This document shows positions 1-9,723 of a stretch of DNA of 53,415 nucleotides, one piece after another. A model generated the notes under the pieces. It was not told the origin of the DNA, ran no database searches, and saw nothing but the letters and a program-made list of their open reading frames with translations. The stretch spans positions 117,029 to 170,443 of the forward strand of contig JAKBVZ010000018.1 of the NCBI GenBank assembly GCA_021841005.1, given 5' to 3'. Within the stretch, counting starts at the first letter, position 1. Each line of letters opens with the position of its first letter. This stretch comes from Actinomycetes bacterium (GTDB lineage Bacteria > Actinomycetota > Acidimicrobiia > Acidimicrobiales > JAMCPL01). Position numbers and translations under genes: made by a program.

Positions 1-1
1 C

Positions 2-3000
2 GGCATCTCGTGCGCGTCAGCCACTTACTGCGAAGCGGTAGGGTACAACAGCTCCACCTCGGCAGTTGCAGCCCTTGGGTGGAACGGTTCTTCGTGGTCG
101 CAACAGTCCCTGCCATCGGGTACTCCGCAGCTGAACGCCATCTCGTGTGCATCGGCTGGCTTCTGCGAAGCGGTAGGTAACAATGCTGCACTCACTTTCA
201 ACGGGTTGGCGTGGTCTGCCCAAGACCTGCCTAGTGGAATCGAGGACCTGTATGGTCTCTCGTGCGTGTCCTCCAGCTTCTGCGAGGCAGTGGGGTGGAA
301 CACCGGAAGTGCGGTGGCGCTCCTGTGGGATGGCACATCATGGACTTCTCAGAGCGGGCTCTTCGGAGCGGAAGAGTTCACAGGGGTATCGTGCTCCTCA
401 GCGACCTCCTGCGAAGCGGTAGGGTACGCCGCCTCCACCGCAGATGGTTCTCCCACCGTAACGTTTTCCTTCAACGGTTCGGCGTGGTCGAGCCAGGCAA
501 CTCCTTCGGGAGTAGAAGAGTTCAACGGCATCTCCTGTGCATCAGCCGGCTTCTGCGAAGCAGTTGGAGACAGCGCCTCGTCGACCTCTGCACCCATTGC
601 AATGTCCTTCGACGGATCGGTGTGGTCGCAGCAGTCCTTGCCTGTAAGCACACCCCCACTCACCGGGATCTCGTGTGCATCGACCGATTCCTGCGAAGCG
701 GTCGGGTACGCCAATAGCTCCAGTTCAGGAGCAGCCGCCCTTGGGTGGAACGGCACCGGTTGGACCAGCCAGGATCTCCCCTCAGGCATAGGCGGGCTCA
801 CCGGGATCTCGTGTCCATCGGCAGGATTTTGCGAAGCGGTCGGATTCAGCCAGGCTGGTTCGGCCGGCGTGGCGCTTTCCTTCGACGGATCGGCATGGTC
901 GCAACAGTCATTGCCCTCAGGTATAGGAGGGCTCACGGGCATATCATGTACATCTGCCGACAACTGCATTGCAGTGGGATATGATACTGCGCTTTCCTTC
1001 GACGGATCGGCATGGTCGCAGCAGTCATTGCCCTCGGATACCGGCCAGCTCAGTAGCGTATCATGTGTCACGGCAAGCTACTGCGAGGCAGTAGGACTCA
1101 CCAGTGCAGCTTCAGCAGCCATCGCACTTGCCTTCGACGGTTCGTCGTGGTCGCAACAGTCCGTGCCCTCAGGCATCGGAGCTTTGAACAGCGTATCGTG
1201 CGCCTCTTCGAGTTCCTGTGAGGCAGTGGGCGACGAGAGCGGTACGGTCGGTGGCGCGGCGCTTGCCTTCGACGGTTCGTCGTGGTCGCAACAGTCCGTG
1301 CCCTCAGGCATCGGAGCTTTGAACAGCGTATCATGCGCCTCTTCGAGTTCCTGTGAGGCAGTAGGCGACGAGAGCGGTACGGTCGGTGGCGCGGCGCTTG
1401 CCTTCGACGGTTCGTCGTGGACGACCCAGGCCATACCTTCCACACTTAGTACTCTCGAAGCAGTATCATGCGTAGAGACATCTGCGAGTGACTGTGAGGC
1501 CGCGGGATATAGTTCATCGCAGGTAATCATAATTTCCCTCGGTTCCGCTCCCGTGATCGCATCCATATCTCCTGGATCAGGTCCGGTCAGCGGAGGTACT
1601 GCGGTAACTATAGCAGGCAACGGGTTCTCCACCACCCCAGGCACCACCACGGTGACCTTCGGCTCGACTCCTGCCATGAACGTCTCTTGCCCTACGGTAA
1701 CGGTCTGCACCGTGACGGCACCGGCGGGTTCCTCGCCCGGTGAAACGGTACCGGTGAAGGTAACTACCCCAGACGGTACATCAGCTAGTACCACCTATAC
1801 CTACACCTCGTTGTCGGGCACGCAGTGGGCAATCTCTACCGAATACCTTGGTTCGGACAACCTGAATGATATCTCATGCGTATCGGCAACCTTTTGCATG
1901 GTGGTAGGGCAGACAGCCGATCTGAACGGCGGCATTGCAGAAATCTGGAACGGCTCGACATGGACATCGACATCTGCACCTGCCACCTTGACCCTGCCTA
2001 CGAATATTTCAGGCATTGGCGACGTTTCATGCGTGTCGTCAACTTTCTGTATGGCACTGGCGACGCCTTTGCAGCTCGACAATGGCCCTGCCCTGAGCCC
2101 GATCCCACTCCTGTGGAACGGCACGACATGGACAGAGCAGCCATTGAGCGACAGCCAAGTAGTCTTAAATGATGTATCGTGCGTATCGGTGTCATTCTGC
2201 ATGGCCGTGGGCTTCAATTCCCTCGATGACGGTTACGAGGCCAGCAACGCCGTAGAGATCTGGAACGGCACTTCCTGGACTTCTCAGAACGTGCCCTCCC
2301 CCTCTGGATCCTTGTGGGATGAGCTCAGTAGCGTGTCATGCACTTCGACTACATTCTGCATGGCCGTGGACAACTACAGCACGCTGTACTGGAACGGCTC
2401 GAGTTGGACGCAACGCTCTGTTCCAGGAATTACAGCCGACAATTTCGCGTACGCTAGTGCCATATCATGCAGAGATAATTTCTGTGAGCTTAGAGAAGAT
2501 ACTAATTTCGGTTCGTCTGTGTTCTCATATAATGGATCGTCTTGGTCCACTACTACGGGTGGTCTTCCTAATTCTGGTGATGTCTCGTGTATCTCTGCTC
2601 AACTCTGCGAAGTGTTGGGGTATGGAAATAGTTGGAATGCAGGCAAGGCAGAACTGTCGAAAGGTTCTGCATGGTTGCCTCAGAGCCTACCCGTAACAGA
2701 CCTGAATTGGCCCTCGGCGAACGGAAGGACAGGGTTTGTATCCTGCTCCTCTGGGGGATTCTGCATGGCATTAGGATGGACATCAACAGCTCAATATGTA
2801 CTGTCGCTCGACGTTCCAATTGAGCCATCAGCCACTCCGCAGATAAGCTCGATCTCTCCCTCTTCCGGTTCTGTGGCAGGAGGTAACAGCGTCACCATCA
2901 AGGGAACCGACTTCTCCACCGTCGCTGACGGTACAACGGTCGATTTCGGGCCAGGCAACCCTGCGCCAAAGGTGCTCTGTACGTCGACCACTACCTGCAC

Positions 3001-6000
3001 TGTCACCGTGCCCCCTGCTCTCCCGGACGAAACTTCGGGAGCCACGGTCAACGTTACGGTCACAACAGGTAAGGGGACATCGAACAGCAAACCTTACTTG
3101 TACGACATACCGGTCACGGTGTCACTTAATGCGGTCCCGTGGAGCACGTCCAACACCGTATCCTTCACTGCTATGGTACAGACCACCGCGGTTACTGTAA
3201 TGACGGAAATTGGCGACAAGTGTCCCAACCCGCCAATTCAGGCCCCATCTCCCAATATGCCCGTCAATATACCCGCCTACCCAGTTTGTGAAACTACCAA
3301 GGTAGCCGAACCAGTCACTTCTGGTACGGTTACGATCTCGGCATCCCCGGGTGGCTCGTTCTGCACCGTCGCCCTTCCCTCGGGAGCAGAGGGCAATGAG
3401 ATCACCTGCGCGCAGACTTTCAGTTCCGATGCCGGCGGCGTAATCGTGACGGCAAGCTATTCCCCGCCATCATCCGGGTCACCTATTTTTGGTAGTTCCA
3501 TCTCGGCAGCGGTCTTCCTACAATTCGGCGCGTGTGCACCAGACTGCTCGTTCTCGGGAACCGCCGCCGTGCCGACGGCAATAATCAATATCGGCGCATC
3601 ATCAGACCCTTACGTAACTGGCTATACGGACTTCTCCGCCACGGTGGTGAACGGCGAGTGCTCTGGTGGAAATTCCGTGTCTGCACCTGTGACCAAGGGG
3701 GGCAGTTGCTACCAGCCTGAAATCACTGTAGGCGACTTAAGCTTCCTCGCCGACAATGGTAGTGGGACCTATGCCCCTATATCAGGATGCACAGACCTCC
3801 CAGTTACCGGGGGACCCGTTACATGTACCTCGCCGCTTGCCCCTGGAAGTTACCAGGTGGTAGGCAAGTACCTGGGATATTCGTCCGGTTCCACCATCTA
3901 TGCGCCTTCTGAATCCAAACCACCCATCTCTGTAGTCGTAGGAGGCCAAGAAGCAGATGTGCCGACCCAGGTGGATGCCTTCGGTATGGGCCAGGCGAGT
4001 TCAAGCCCGACCGGAGTAACTTTCAACGCCACGGTGGCCGAAGTGCCGTCTGCGGGCGGACAGATCGTTACAGTGGGAACAGTGAAGTTTGTCGCGGGAA
4101 CCCAGGTGCTCTGCGGCCCAGTAGCATACTCATCCTCTGCGGGTAACTTCAACTGCACTTCGAGCCCCCCTGCCGGCACCTTCCAGGTGGTGGCCGAATA
4201 TTCCGGCGCCACCACTGGCACGGCCATCTACTATCCGTCCCAATCGAGCGCGGAAAGCCTCACCATAGCAGGCCTTGCAAGTACTGTTGCAACTGAAGTC
4301 GCAAACTTCGGGATGGGTCAAGCAAGCAATGGCAACGGAACCACATTCTCCGCTGATGTAATCCCCCAGAACTCCACCAATACAGGCGGACAGGCTATCC
4401 CAGGTGGTACGGTCACCTTCGAGATTCCCTCTACCGGCCAAACGCTCTGCGGCCCCGTCGGTCTCTCGGGTGGGCAGGCCAGTTGCACTTCAAGCCCTGA
4501 ACCGGGTATATATACGGTAGTGGCTTCCTATTCGGGATTCCAGGCCAATGGAGTGACCTATCAGCCATCAGAGTCGACTGGGTTGGTCCTCCAGGTCAAT
4601 TCCCAGACATCTGGCTTCAACGCTGCTGAGGCTCAGGGGTCAGGGCAGGCGCAGCTGCCGCCACAAGCTCGGACTCGGACGCGGCCTGCCAAGGGTCCAG
4701 CCACTAGGGCCGGCAGCCGCCGGCGACCCCAGGCAACGCTTGGAATATCCAAGCCGGGTTTCCGGTATCAGCGCGGTGCACTAACCACAAAGGCACAGCC
4801 AGCGAGCGCAAGTACCATAGCAGCAAGACCTATGGCAGTAAGCGGCAGTACTGACGGAATACTCGTTGCCCCCCCGGCCCCTCCTGGAACCACAAGCGCA
4901 GGAAGTGCGGTGTCACCCTACTCGTCAGGCGCCGCCACCGCAACCAATGACGGCACCGTCGTGAGCGGGAACGGTGCGGGCGCGCTGACTGTAGCTCAAT
5001 TTCCTGATTCGTTTACTGGAAGTCAAGGGCCAGGCGGGAGCTCTACACTTTCTGGAGCAACAGCTTACCTATGGGTAGGCGAGGCAATAGGCAGCAGCTT
5101 CACAAGCCTGACCATCTCGGACTGCAATCTAAACGGAGGATCGTCTCTCGAATGGTGGAACGGCACAAGCTGGGAACCCGTTTCCACCGCCAACTACGTC
5201 TCCGGACAGCAACCCTGCGTAAACGCCACCCTACTTCCTTCGGGTACGTCTCCCACAATAGGTCAGCTCACCGGCATGGTATTCGCGGTCACGCTTTCTC
5301 CGGACGCACCATATATCAGTTCGATGACCCCGTCGTCGTCTCCACTTGCAGGTGGAGGGCAGATAGTTATCACCGGCACGCATTTCACCCCTGATTCACA
5401 TGTGTCGTTCGGGTCCGCTGTACTGGCGTCCAGCGCTGTCACGGTGAACTCCACGACTTCCATCACGGTCACCGTACCGCCGTCTTTGACCCCAGGTATG
5501 CTGCCGGTAACGGTAACCACATCCGCTGGAACCAGTAATGCGATGGATCTGGTATATGTCAGCACAGGGATGTCCTATACCCCTCTGGCCCCTTACCGTG
5601 CAGCCGACACCAGATGCCAGCCGGGCATTACGCTCAATTACTGTTCGCTCGAGCACCTGCCCACCGCCAACCAGGACCTGAGCTCACCCACAGCAGGCAT
5701 ACCCATGACAATCCAGATCTCCGGGACCGGTTCACCTGGAGACAGCGTCACCCCAACCGCACAGGCAGTAGTTGCCACCATCACTGTAGTAGCATCTCCG
5801 CAGGCTCGCAGTGGATTCCTGTCAGTCTACCCTGCGGGCACCAACGCGCCGGTAGCATCATCCCTCAACTACTCTCCAGGCGAGATAATACCCAACCTGG
5901 TTACGGTGGCCCTAGGACAGGGCGGAGCCATATCCGTCCTCTCATCCTCATCCGGGGTGAACGTCATAGTGGACGTGGAGGGCTATTACGCTCAATCTCA

Positions 6001-6871
6001 GAACCAGCAGCAGCCCGGAGCCGGTTATGCTTCTGGCATGTTCGAACCGCTCAGTGAGCCGGCAAGGCTGGCCGACACCAGATGCACCGCACATCCACAA
6101 CCCTCCTTCTGTGCAGGGGAAAACCTTCCCACACAGAATGCACAGCTACGCACGCTTGGGGTAGGCACATCATTGGTTGCGAGCGTTACGGGCGTGGACG
6201 GTATTCCCTTGACGGCCACAGCAGTGTCTCTCGTCGTAACTGCTGCATCACCAGAAGCCCAGGGATATCTTACGGTGTGGCCGGATGGGCAGGACAGGGC
6301 CGTCACCTCCAACGTAAACTTCGCTGCCGGCTCAGCCTCCGCAGACAGCGTAACCGTACCGGTAGGTAGCGGTGGCCAAGTGGAGGTGTACAACGGGTCA
6401 GGCAAGGCGGTGGATGTGGTAGTGGACATAACCGGGTACTTCTCCTCCAGCGGCAAGGGACTCACCCCTAGCTCCCCGGTAAGGATATGCGATACCAGAG
6501 GAACGGCATCCGTCGGTAGAACCGGCGATGTGACAAGTGGGATTACCGGGAGGTGCGCAAACTCCGGTACACCGGTAAGCCCATCTTCACCCTTGACCGT
6601 ACAGGTTGCAGGTGCCGGCGGGATACCGGCAAGCGCAAAGGTGGTGGTGGCGAATGTAACCGCCATAAGTGCCTCCGGTGCTGGAAGCGGCTACCTCACC
6701 GCTTGGCCAGGAGGCACTGCCGCCCGGCCGGCAACTTCGAACCTCAACTGGAGTGCGGGACGGATCATCCCGGGCATGGTGATATGCGCCCTGAATCCGT
6801 CAGGCCAGATGGAGATATACACCTCCGCTACGGCCAATGTGGTGGTGGATATTGCCGGATGGTACTCGTAG
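2..6871 (+). CDS. Giant secreted repeat protein (5' end outside window)
   Basis: The reading frame is open from base 2, so the start and any signal peptide lie upstream; 2289 codons are visible. The order is: 12 repeats of about 45-50 residues with a Cys pair (pattern ISC-x-S-x3-C-x-AVG, then W-x-G-x2-W-S-x-Q); an IPT/TIG domain (about 1545-1800); 7 more Cys-pair repeats; a second IPT/TIG (about 2830-3110); three Ig-like repeats (about 3110-4610); a basic low-complexity linker; a third IPT/TIG (about 5300-5570); and three C-terminal DTR-type modules (about 5572-6871). The Cys-pair repeats may form propeller-like blades with disulfides, so an extracellular location is likely. No catalytic motif was seen. 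A surface adhesin or matrix protein is an inference. Its C-terminal modules are shared with the proteins at 32818-36924 and 36942-42158. Confidence 0.85.
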   Translation, partial: GISCASATYCEAVGYNSSTSAVAALGWNGSSWSQQSLPSGTPQLNAISCASAGFCEAVGNNAALTFNGLAWSAQDLPSGIEDLYGLSCVSSSFCEAVGWNTGSAVALLWDGTSWTSQSGLFGAEEFTGVSCSSATSCEAVGYAASTADGSPTVTFSFNGSAWSSQATPSGVEEFNGISCASAGFCEAVGDSASSTSAPIAMSFDGSVWSQQSLPVSTPPLTGISCASTDSCEAVGYANSSSSGAAALGWNGTGWTSQDLPSGIGGLTGISCPSAGFCEAVGFSQAGSAGVALSFDGSAWSQQSLPSGIGGLTGISCTSADNCIAVGYDTALSFDGSAWSQQSLPSDTGQLSSVSCVTASYCEAVGLTSAASAAIALAFDGSSWSQQSVPSGIGALNSVSCASSSSCEAVGDESGTVGGAALAFDGSSWSQQSVPSGIGALNSVSCASSSSCEAVGDESGTVGGAALAFDGSSWTTQAIPSTLSTLEAVSCVETSASDCEAAGYSSSQVIIISLGSAPVIASISPGSGPVSGGTAVTIAGNGFSTTPGTTTVTFGSTPAMNVSCPTVTVCTVTAPAGSSPGETVPVKVTTPDGTSASTTYTYTSLSGTQWAISTEYLGSDNLNDISCVSATFCMVVGQTADLNGGIAEIWNGSTWTSTSAPATLTLPTNISGIGDVSCVSSTFCMALATPLQLDNGPALSPIPLLWNGTTWTEQPLSDSQVVLNDVSCVSVSFCMAVGFNSLDDGYEASNAVEIWNGTSWTSQNVPSPSGSLWDELSSVSCTSTTFCMAVDNYSTLYWNGSSWTQRSVPGITADNFAYASAISCRDNFCELREDTNFGSSVFSYNGSSWSTTTGGLPNSGDVSCISAQLCEVLGYGNSWNAGKAELSKGSAWLPQSLPVTDLNWPSANGRTGFVSCSSGGFCMALGWTSTAQYVLSLDVPIEPSATPQISSISPSSGSVAGGNSVTIKGTDFSTVADGTTVDFGPGNPAPKVLCTSTTTCTVTVPPALPDETSGATVNVTVTTGKGTSNSKPYLYDIPVTVSLNAVPWSTSNTVSFTAMVQTTAVTVMTEIGDKCPNPPIQAPSPNMPVNIPAYPVCETTKVAEPVTSGTVTISASPGGSFCTVALPSGAEGNEITCAQTFSSDAGGVIVTASYSPPSSGSPIFGSSISAAVFLQFGACAPDCSFSGTAAVPTAIINIGASSDPYVTGYTDFSATVVNGECSGGNSVSAPVTKGGSCYQPEITVGDLSFLADNGSGTYAPISGCTDLPVTGGPVTCTSPLAPGSYQVVGKYLGYSSGSTIYAPSESKPPISVVVGGQEADVPTQVDAFGMGQASSSPTGVTFNATVAEVPSAGGQIVTVGTVKFVAGTQVLCGPVAYSSSAGNFNCTSSPPAGTFQVVAEYSGATTGTAIYYPSQSSAESLTIAGLASTVATEVANFGMGQASNGNGTTFSADVIPQNSTNTGGQAIPGGTVTFEIPSTGQTLCGPVGLSGGQASCTSSPEPGIYTVVASYSGFQANGVTYQPSESTGLVLQVNSQTSGFNAAEAQGSGQAQLPPQARTRTRPAKGPATRAGSRRRPQATLGISKPGFRYQRGALTTKAQPASASTIAARPMAVSGSTDGILVAPPAPPGTTSAGSAVSPYSSGAATATNDGTVVSGNGAGALTVAQFPDSFTGSQGPGGSSTLSGATAYLWVGEAIGSSFTSLTISDCNLNGGSSLEWWNGTSWEPVSTANYVSGQQPCVNATLLPSGTSPTIGQLTGMVFAVTLSPDAPYISSMTPSSSPLAGGGQIVITGTHFTPDSHVSFGSAVLASSAVTVNSTTSITVTVPPSLTPGMLPVTVTTSAGTSNAMDLVYVSTGMSYTPLAPYRAADTRCQPGITLNYCSLEHLPTANQDLSSPTAGIPMTIQISGTGSPGDSVTPTAQAVVATITVVASPQARSGFLSVYPAGTNAPVASSLNYSPGEIIPNLVTVALGQGGAISVLSSSSGVNVIVDVEGYYAQSQNQQQPGAGYASGMFEPLSEPARLADTRCTAHPQPSFCAGENLPTQNAQLRTLGVGTSLVASVTGVDGIPLTATAVSLVVTAASPEAQGYLTVWPDGQDRAVTSNVNFAAGSASADSVTVPVGSGGQVEVYNGSGKAVDVVVDITGYFSSSGKGLTPSSPVRICDTRGTASVGRTGDVTSGITGRCANSGTPVSPSSPLTVQVAGAGGIPASAKVVVANVTAISASGAGSGYLTAWPGGTAARPATSNLNWSAGRIIPGMVICALNPSGQMEIYTSATANVVVDIAGWYS
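1127..1396 (+). repeat. Near-perfect 135-bp tandem duplication inside the giant gene
   Basis: Copies at 1127-1261 and 1262-1396 differ at only two bases that I can see (both G/A) and are followed by the first 24 bases of a third copy at 1397-1420. Each copy encodes one complete 45-residue Cys-pair repeat. The divergence is far lower than between the other repeats in the gene, so this duplication is recent, and repeat number probably changes by recombination or slippage. Confidence 0.9.
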
Positions 6872-6947
6872 TGCAATCGATGCATCTCGACCGCTCTTTC
6901 CGCCGGCACTACTTGTGTATTGTCGATATTGCCGGATGGTACTCGTA
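6848..6947. repeat. Spaced 23-bp duplication of the gene's 3' end
   Basis: The last 23 bases before the stop of the giant gene (6848-6870) are repeated exactly at 6925-6947, period 77. The second copy lies in noncoding DNA. The stretch 6872-7230 has no gene that I can support. It also holds a second perfect direct repeat, 24 bp at 7069-7092 and 7101-7124 (period 32). Confidence 0.85.
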
Positions 6948-7230
6948 AGACAATCAACCTATTACGCACCACGATATATATGCCTGCACAGCCGTTGCTG
7001 TTCGGAATAGGTATCGTTCGGAATGGATATCGCGTAGCAAGTATCCGAGTGCTCGGCAACCATCCGGCATGGTGCTTTCCTAGAACGGTGCCCTGCCGGA
7101 ATGGTGCTTTCCTAGAACGGTGCCTTACTGAAGCAGTGCCCTGCCCGCAGCAAAAGGCGCCGCTCCACGGCAATAATAGTGATAATATATTGCGTACAGC
7201 CGGCTGAAGCTGGCAGATTCGACTGCACTT

Positions 7231-7301
7231 GCGGGCGTAGTTCAATGGTAGAACATCAGCTTCCCAAGCTGATAGCGCGGGTTCGATTCCCGTCGCCCGC
7301 T
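7231..7301 (+). tRNA. tRNA-Gly (anticodon CCC)
   Basis: The cloverleaf is complete. The acceptor stem GCGGGCG (7231-7237) pairs with CGCCCGC (7294-7300) and the discriminator is T. The D arm is GTTC/GAAC, the anticodon stem is TCAGC/GCTGA with loop TTCCCAA (anticodon CCC, reading GGG), and the T arm carries GGTTCGATTCC. CCA is not encoded. It borders a patch of decayed mobile DNA on its 3' side, a usual place for insertions. Confidence 0.93.
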
Positions 7302-7449
7302 CTAGTAAATTCCCACGTCATAAGCTATGCAACGCCTATTGGAATCAAAATGGTTCCGATACCGACGAAAACAGACCACATTTAGACCACATAATTCTCT
7401 GAAGATCTCTCCATGGCACCGAGGAGTTCCGGGGGCTCGAGCGAAGGCT

Positions 7450-7560
7450 TCGAAAGCTGGTCAAGTATCTGTCTCGCTCCCAACAGAGTTTGCTACCATC
7501 CAAATTGCCCGTGATGACTTCCACGGCGAATGGAACTATGTCATCTCACCGAGGACATGA
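7450..7560 (+). pseudogene. 3' remnant of an ISAzo13-like transposase
   Basis: The last ~35 codons of a frame ending at 7560 read as the tail typical of ISAzo13/Rhodopirellula-type transposases, with the motif FHGEWNY-x-ISPR just before the stop. The upstream part of the frame does not look like transposase, so only the C-terminal end survives. Family assignment is from memory of this conserved tail. Confidence 0.55.
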
Positions 7561-7597
7561 TTGACCAGGTTATTTGTTAATGAGTCCTTAGCTCAGG

Positions 7598-7862
7598 TGT
7601 CCGGTCAAATGGGGTCCACCTCATTCAGCCTTGTACTTATTACGTCGTGCTACCATATTATTATACTCCTTTTTATTCGGTCACGACGAGCTTAACCACC
7701 TGTCCAGATATTGGGGTCCACTTCAGTGTGAACCATGTGGACAGTTTAATCCAGATTCTTTAATCCAGATTCTGGCGGCTATCAAGAACCCTTGCGCTTA
7801 TCAACCACACGTCTCGCGGTCGTTGTGTATTCTGCGCCCGCCCCTGCTGGTACAATAGTGGC
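7598..7862. other. Noncoding debris: imperfect direct repeats and a 14-bp tandem duplication
   Basis: No gene is supported here. Two imperfect direct repeats (about 7598-7624 and 7701-7726) share TGGGGTCCAC preceded by TGTCC; they resemble insertion-sequence ends but no transposase lies between them. The unit TTTAATCCAGATTC occurs twice head to tail at 7745-7758 and 7759-7772. Confidence 0.5.
7845..7856 (+). promoter_or_regulatory. Extended -10 promoter, likely leaderless transcript
   Basis: TACAAT at 7851-7856 is preceded by TGG (extended -10). The ATG of the downstream gene begins exactly seven bases after the -10 (7863), so transcription would start at or within a base of the A of ATG. 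No Shine-Dalgarno is present. The -35 region is poor. Confidence 0.45.
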
Positions 7863-8546
7863 ATGGCAGTGGATGTAGCCACCGAAGAAGAGGTACGCCG
7901 GATCATAAGGCTTATCGAAACCAACGCGGAGATCCGTGAAGCGGTGAGACGCGCCATCTTGACCGACGAGTTGCTGGAGCTGCCTGATAAGTTTGCCAGG
8001 TTCGTCGAATCCATGAACGAGTTCAGGACTTCCATGGAACAGTTCAGGGATGTCACCGAGAAGCGCTTGGACCACCTAGAAAGCGGGATGGGACGGCTGG
8101 AAAGCAGGGTAGGGCGGCTGGAGGGCGGCCATTTCGAGAACAAGTGGAAAGAGAATGGCACGGCCTATCTGGGAAGCAAGGGATTTCGCAGGGTGCGTCT
8201 CATTGACAAGAGCACCCTTGCCAATCTTCTCGACGATGCCGTGGACAGTGGCGCTCTGGATGGCGACACCGAGAACGATATACTACTTGTGGATGCAGTG
8301 CACAGTGCAGTCGATAAGGGCTCCTCTGCAGCAGTGTACATTGCCACTGAGGTATCCGGTCGCGTGCATGCCGAGGATGTGGAAAGGGCGATGCGACGTG
8401 CAGCATCTTTGGAGGCTGCTACAGGTACCAGCAGTATGGCATGCGTTGCCGGAGCGTCTATTGACGATATTGCAAGAGCAATGGCCGAAGAGGGCGATGT
8501 AATTGTTGTGCTTCCCGCCGAGTGGGACAGACCTCAGATAGCCTGA
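7863..8546 (+). CDS. Coiled-coil protein with nuclease-like C-terminal half, function unknown
   Basis: The protein has 227 residues. The N-terminal ~105 are charged and helical, with heptad-like LESxxGRLESRVGRLE, so a coiled coil is likely. The rest is a compact alpha/beta domain, with E and D/E residues near ENDILLVDAV and the pattern YIATEVSGRVHAEDVERA. This layout matches a family of coiled-coil plus PD-(D/E)XK-like proteins (DUF3782 type) found in scattered bacteria and archaea. I assign it only tentatively, because the K of the E-x-K motif is replaced by ATEVS. Flanking transposase and Fic remnants suggest an acquired region. It probably uses a leaderless transcript, with an extended -10 seven bases upstream of the ATG. 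Confidence 0.6.
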   Translation: MAVDVATEEEVRRIIRLIETNAEIREAVRRAILTDELLELPDKFARFVESMNEFRTSMEQFRDVTEKRLDHLESGMGRLESRVGRLEGGHFENKWKENGTAYLGSKGFRRVRLIDKSTLANLLDDAVDSGALDGDTENDILLVDAVHSAVDKGSSAAVYIATEVSGRVHAEDVERAMRRAASLEAATGTSSMACVAGASIDDIARAMAEEGDVIVVLPAEWDRPQIA

Positions 8547-8550
8547 GCGA

Positions 8551-8691
8551 AAACCGGACAATAAGGCGCTGGAACGACTGGAGCGACTTGACATAGTGAA
8601 GGAACTGACCGGCAAGAAGCGTAACCGTCTCTTCAGCTATGCAGGTTATATCGAGATTATGAATCGCGGCACGGAGTTGCCAAGTATGTAG
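8551..8691 (+). pseudogene. 3' remnant of a Fic-family gene
   Basis: The frame from about 8551 to the TAG at 8689-8691 encodes a 46-residue tail with the pattern LERLDIVKELTGKKRNRLFSY. This is typical of the C-terminal winged-helix end of Fic-domain AMP-transferase proteins. The HPFxxGN Fic core is absent, and the same frame is closed by a stop at 8539-8541. It is therefore a truncated relic, with no start codon of its own. Confidence 0.6.
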
Positions 8692-8757
8692 GGTGCGATC
8701 AATCGTGCGGTGCAGTTCCGAGCATTGCGCTTGGCGATATTACGACGAGCCCACTGC

Positions 8758-9723
8758 CTACCCCTTCAGGGCTCCGGCGGAAAGCCCGCGTACGAGCTGG
8801 CGCTGGAAGACTATGAGCAGCAGGAAGATGGGCAGGGCGGCAAGCAGCGTACCGGCGAAGATCAGGTTGAAGTGATTCAGGCCAACACCTTCGAGCTGTT
8901 TCAGCCCGATCTGCACCGTACGCACGCTGTTGGTATCGGTGACTATGAGCGGCCAGAGGTATTGGTTCCATGCACTCATGAAGGCATAGAGGGCGAATGC
9001 GGCTATGAGCGGCCGGTTGAGAGGGATCACTATACGGGTGAGAAAGTGCCAGTGACCGTAGCCATCCAGCCGCGCTGCATCTCTCAGGTCTCGCGGCACA
9101 CCAAGAAATGCCTGGCGGAAGAGGAATATCCCTACACCGCTGGCGAGAAACGGCACGATTAGGGCGGGGAAGGAGTTGAACCATCCCAGAGCGACGATGG
9201 TCTGACGATTTGGCACTATGGTCGCTTCCATCGGAACCATCATCGTAGCTATGCATGCCATGAAAAGCAGTCGCCGGAACGGGAACTTAAGGAAGGCAAA
9301 AGCATATCCCGCAAGCACGGAAGTGACCAGTTCCGCGACGACTATCAAGATTGTCACGATGGCACTGTTCCGCAGGTAAATACCCAGATGGGCCTGGCTG
9401 AACGCGGCCGCAAAGTCTCCCCATAGCGGATGGACCGGGAAGAGGACAGGTGGTCGTGCCGCGATTTGGCGCGACGTAAGGAGAGAGTTGACCACCGTGA
9501 TGTAGATCGGAAAGCCTATGACAATAGCCAGTACCGCCAGGAGCAAGTACCTGGCACCCATCGTCATGGGTCGCCTTACCCGGCTGCGGGATCTATTATG
9601 GCCGCGCCCGTATGCTGCGCCACTCCTCCTGCCTCCCATCCCTCCCTTGCCTGTTGCGCCACCTGAACCACCATAACCGCCGGCAGCCGCAGACTGTTCC
9701 TGCAAGGTCTCACGAGCCGGCAT
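8758..9723 (-). CDS. ABC importer permease, UgpE/MalG type
   Basis: This is an inner-membrane permease of 321 residues with six predicted membrane segments. The EAA loop near the C-terminal third (DAARLDGYGHWHFLTRI, then VIPL) contacts the ATPase. The start at 9723 is chosen because GGAGGG lies eight bases upstream and it overlaps the end of the preceding permease gene by 14 bases, as is usual in such operons; the frame continues 12 codons further up. The first ~45 residues form a Gly/Ser/Ala/Arg-rich tail with no counterpart in ordinary UgpE. It is the last gene of a B-C-A-E ordered operon. Substrate is not determined by sequence; glycerol-3-phosphate or an oligosaccharide are the usual choices. 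Confidence 0.88.
   Translation of the reverse strand: MPARETLQEQSAAAGGYGGSGGATGKGGMGGRRSGAAYGRGHNRSRSRVRRPMTMGARYLLLAVLAIVIGFPIYITVVNSLLTSRQIAARPPVLFPVHPLWGDFAAAFSQAHLGIYLRNSAIVTILIVVAELVTSVLAGYAFAFLKFPFRRLLFMACIATMMVPMEATIVPNRQTIVALGWFNSFPALIVPFLASGVGIFLFRQAFLGVPRDLRDAARLDGYGHWHFLTRIVIPLNRPLIAAFALYAFMSAWNQYLWPLIVTDTNSVRTVQIGLKQLEGVGLNHFNLIFAGTLLAALPIFLLLIVFQRQLVRGLSAGALKG

Noticed and set aside
7294..7320. Phage attachment site at the tRNA 3' end
   Set aside because: No second copy of the tRNA 3' end was seen in the window and no integrase gene is present.
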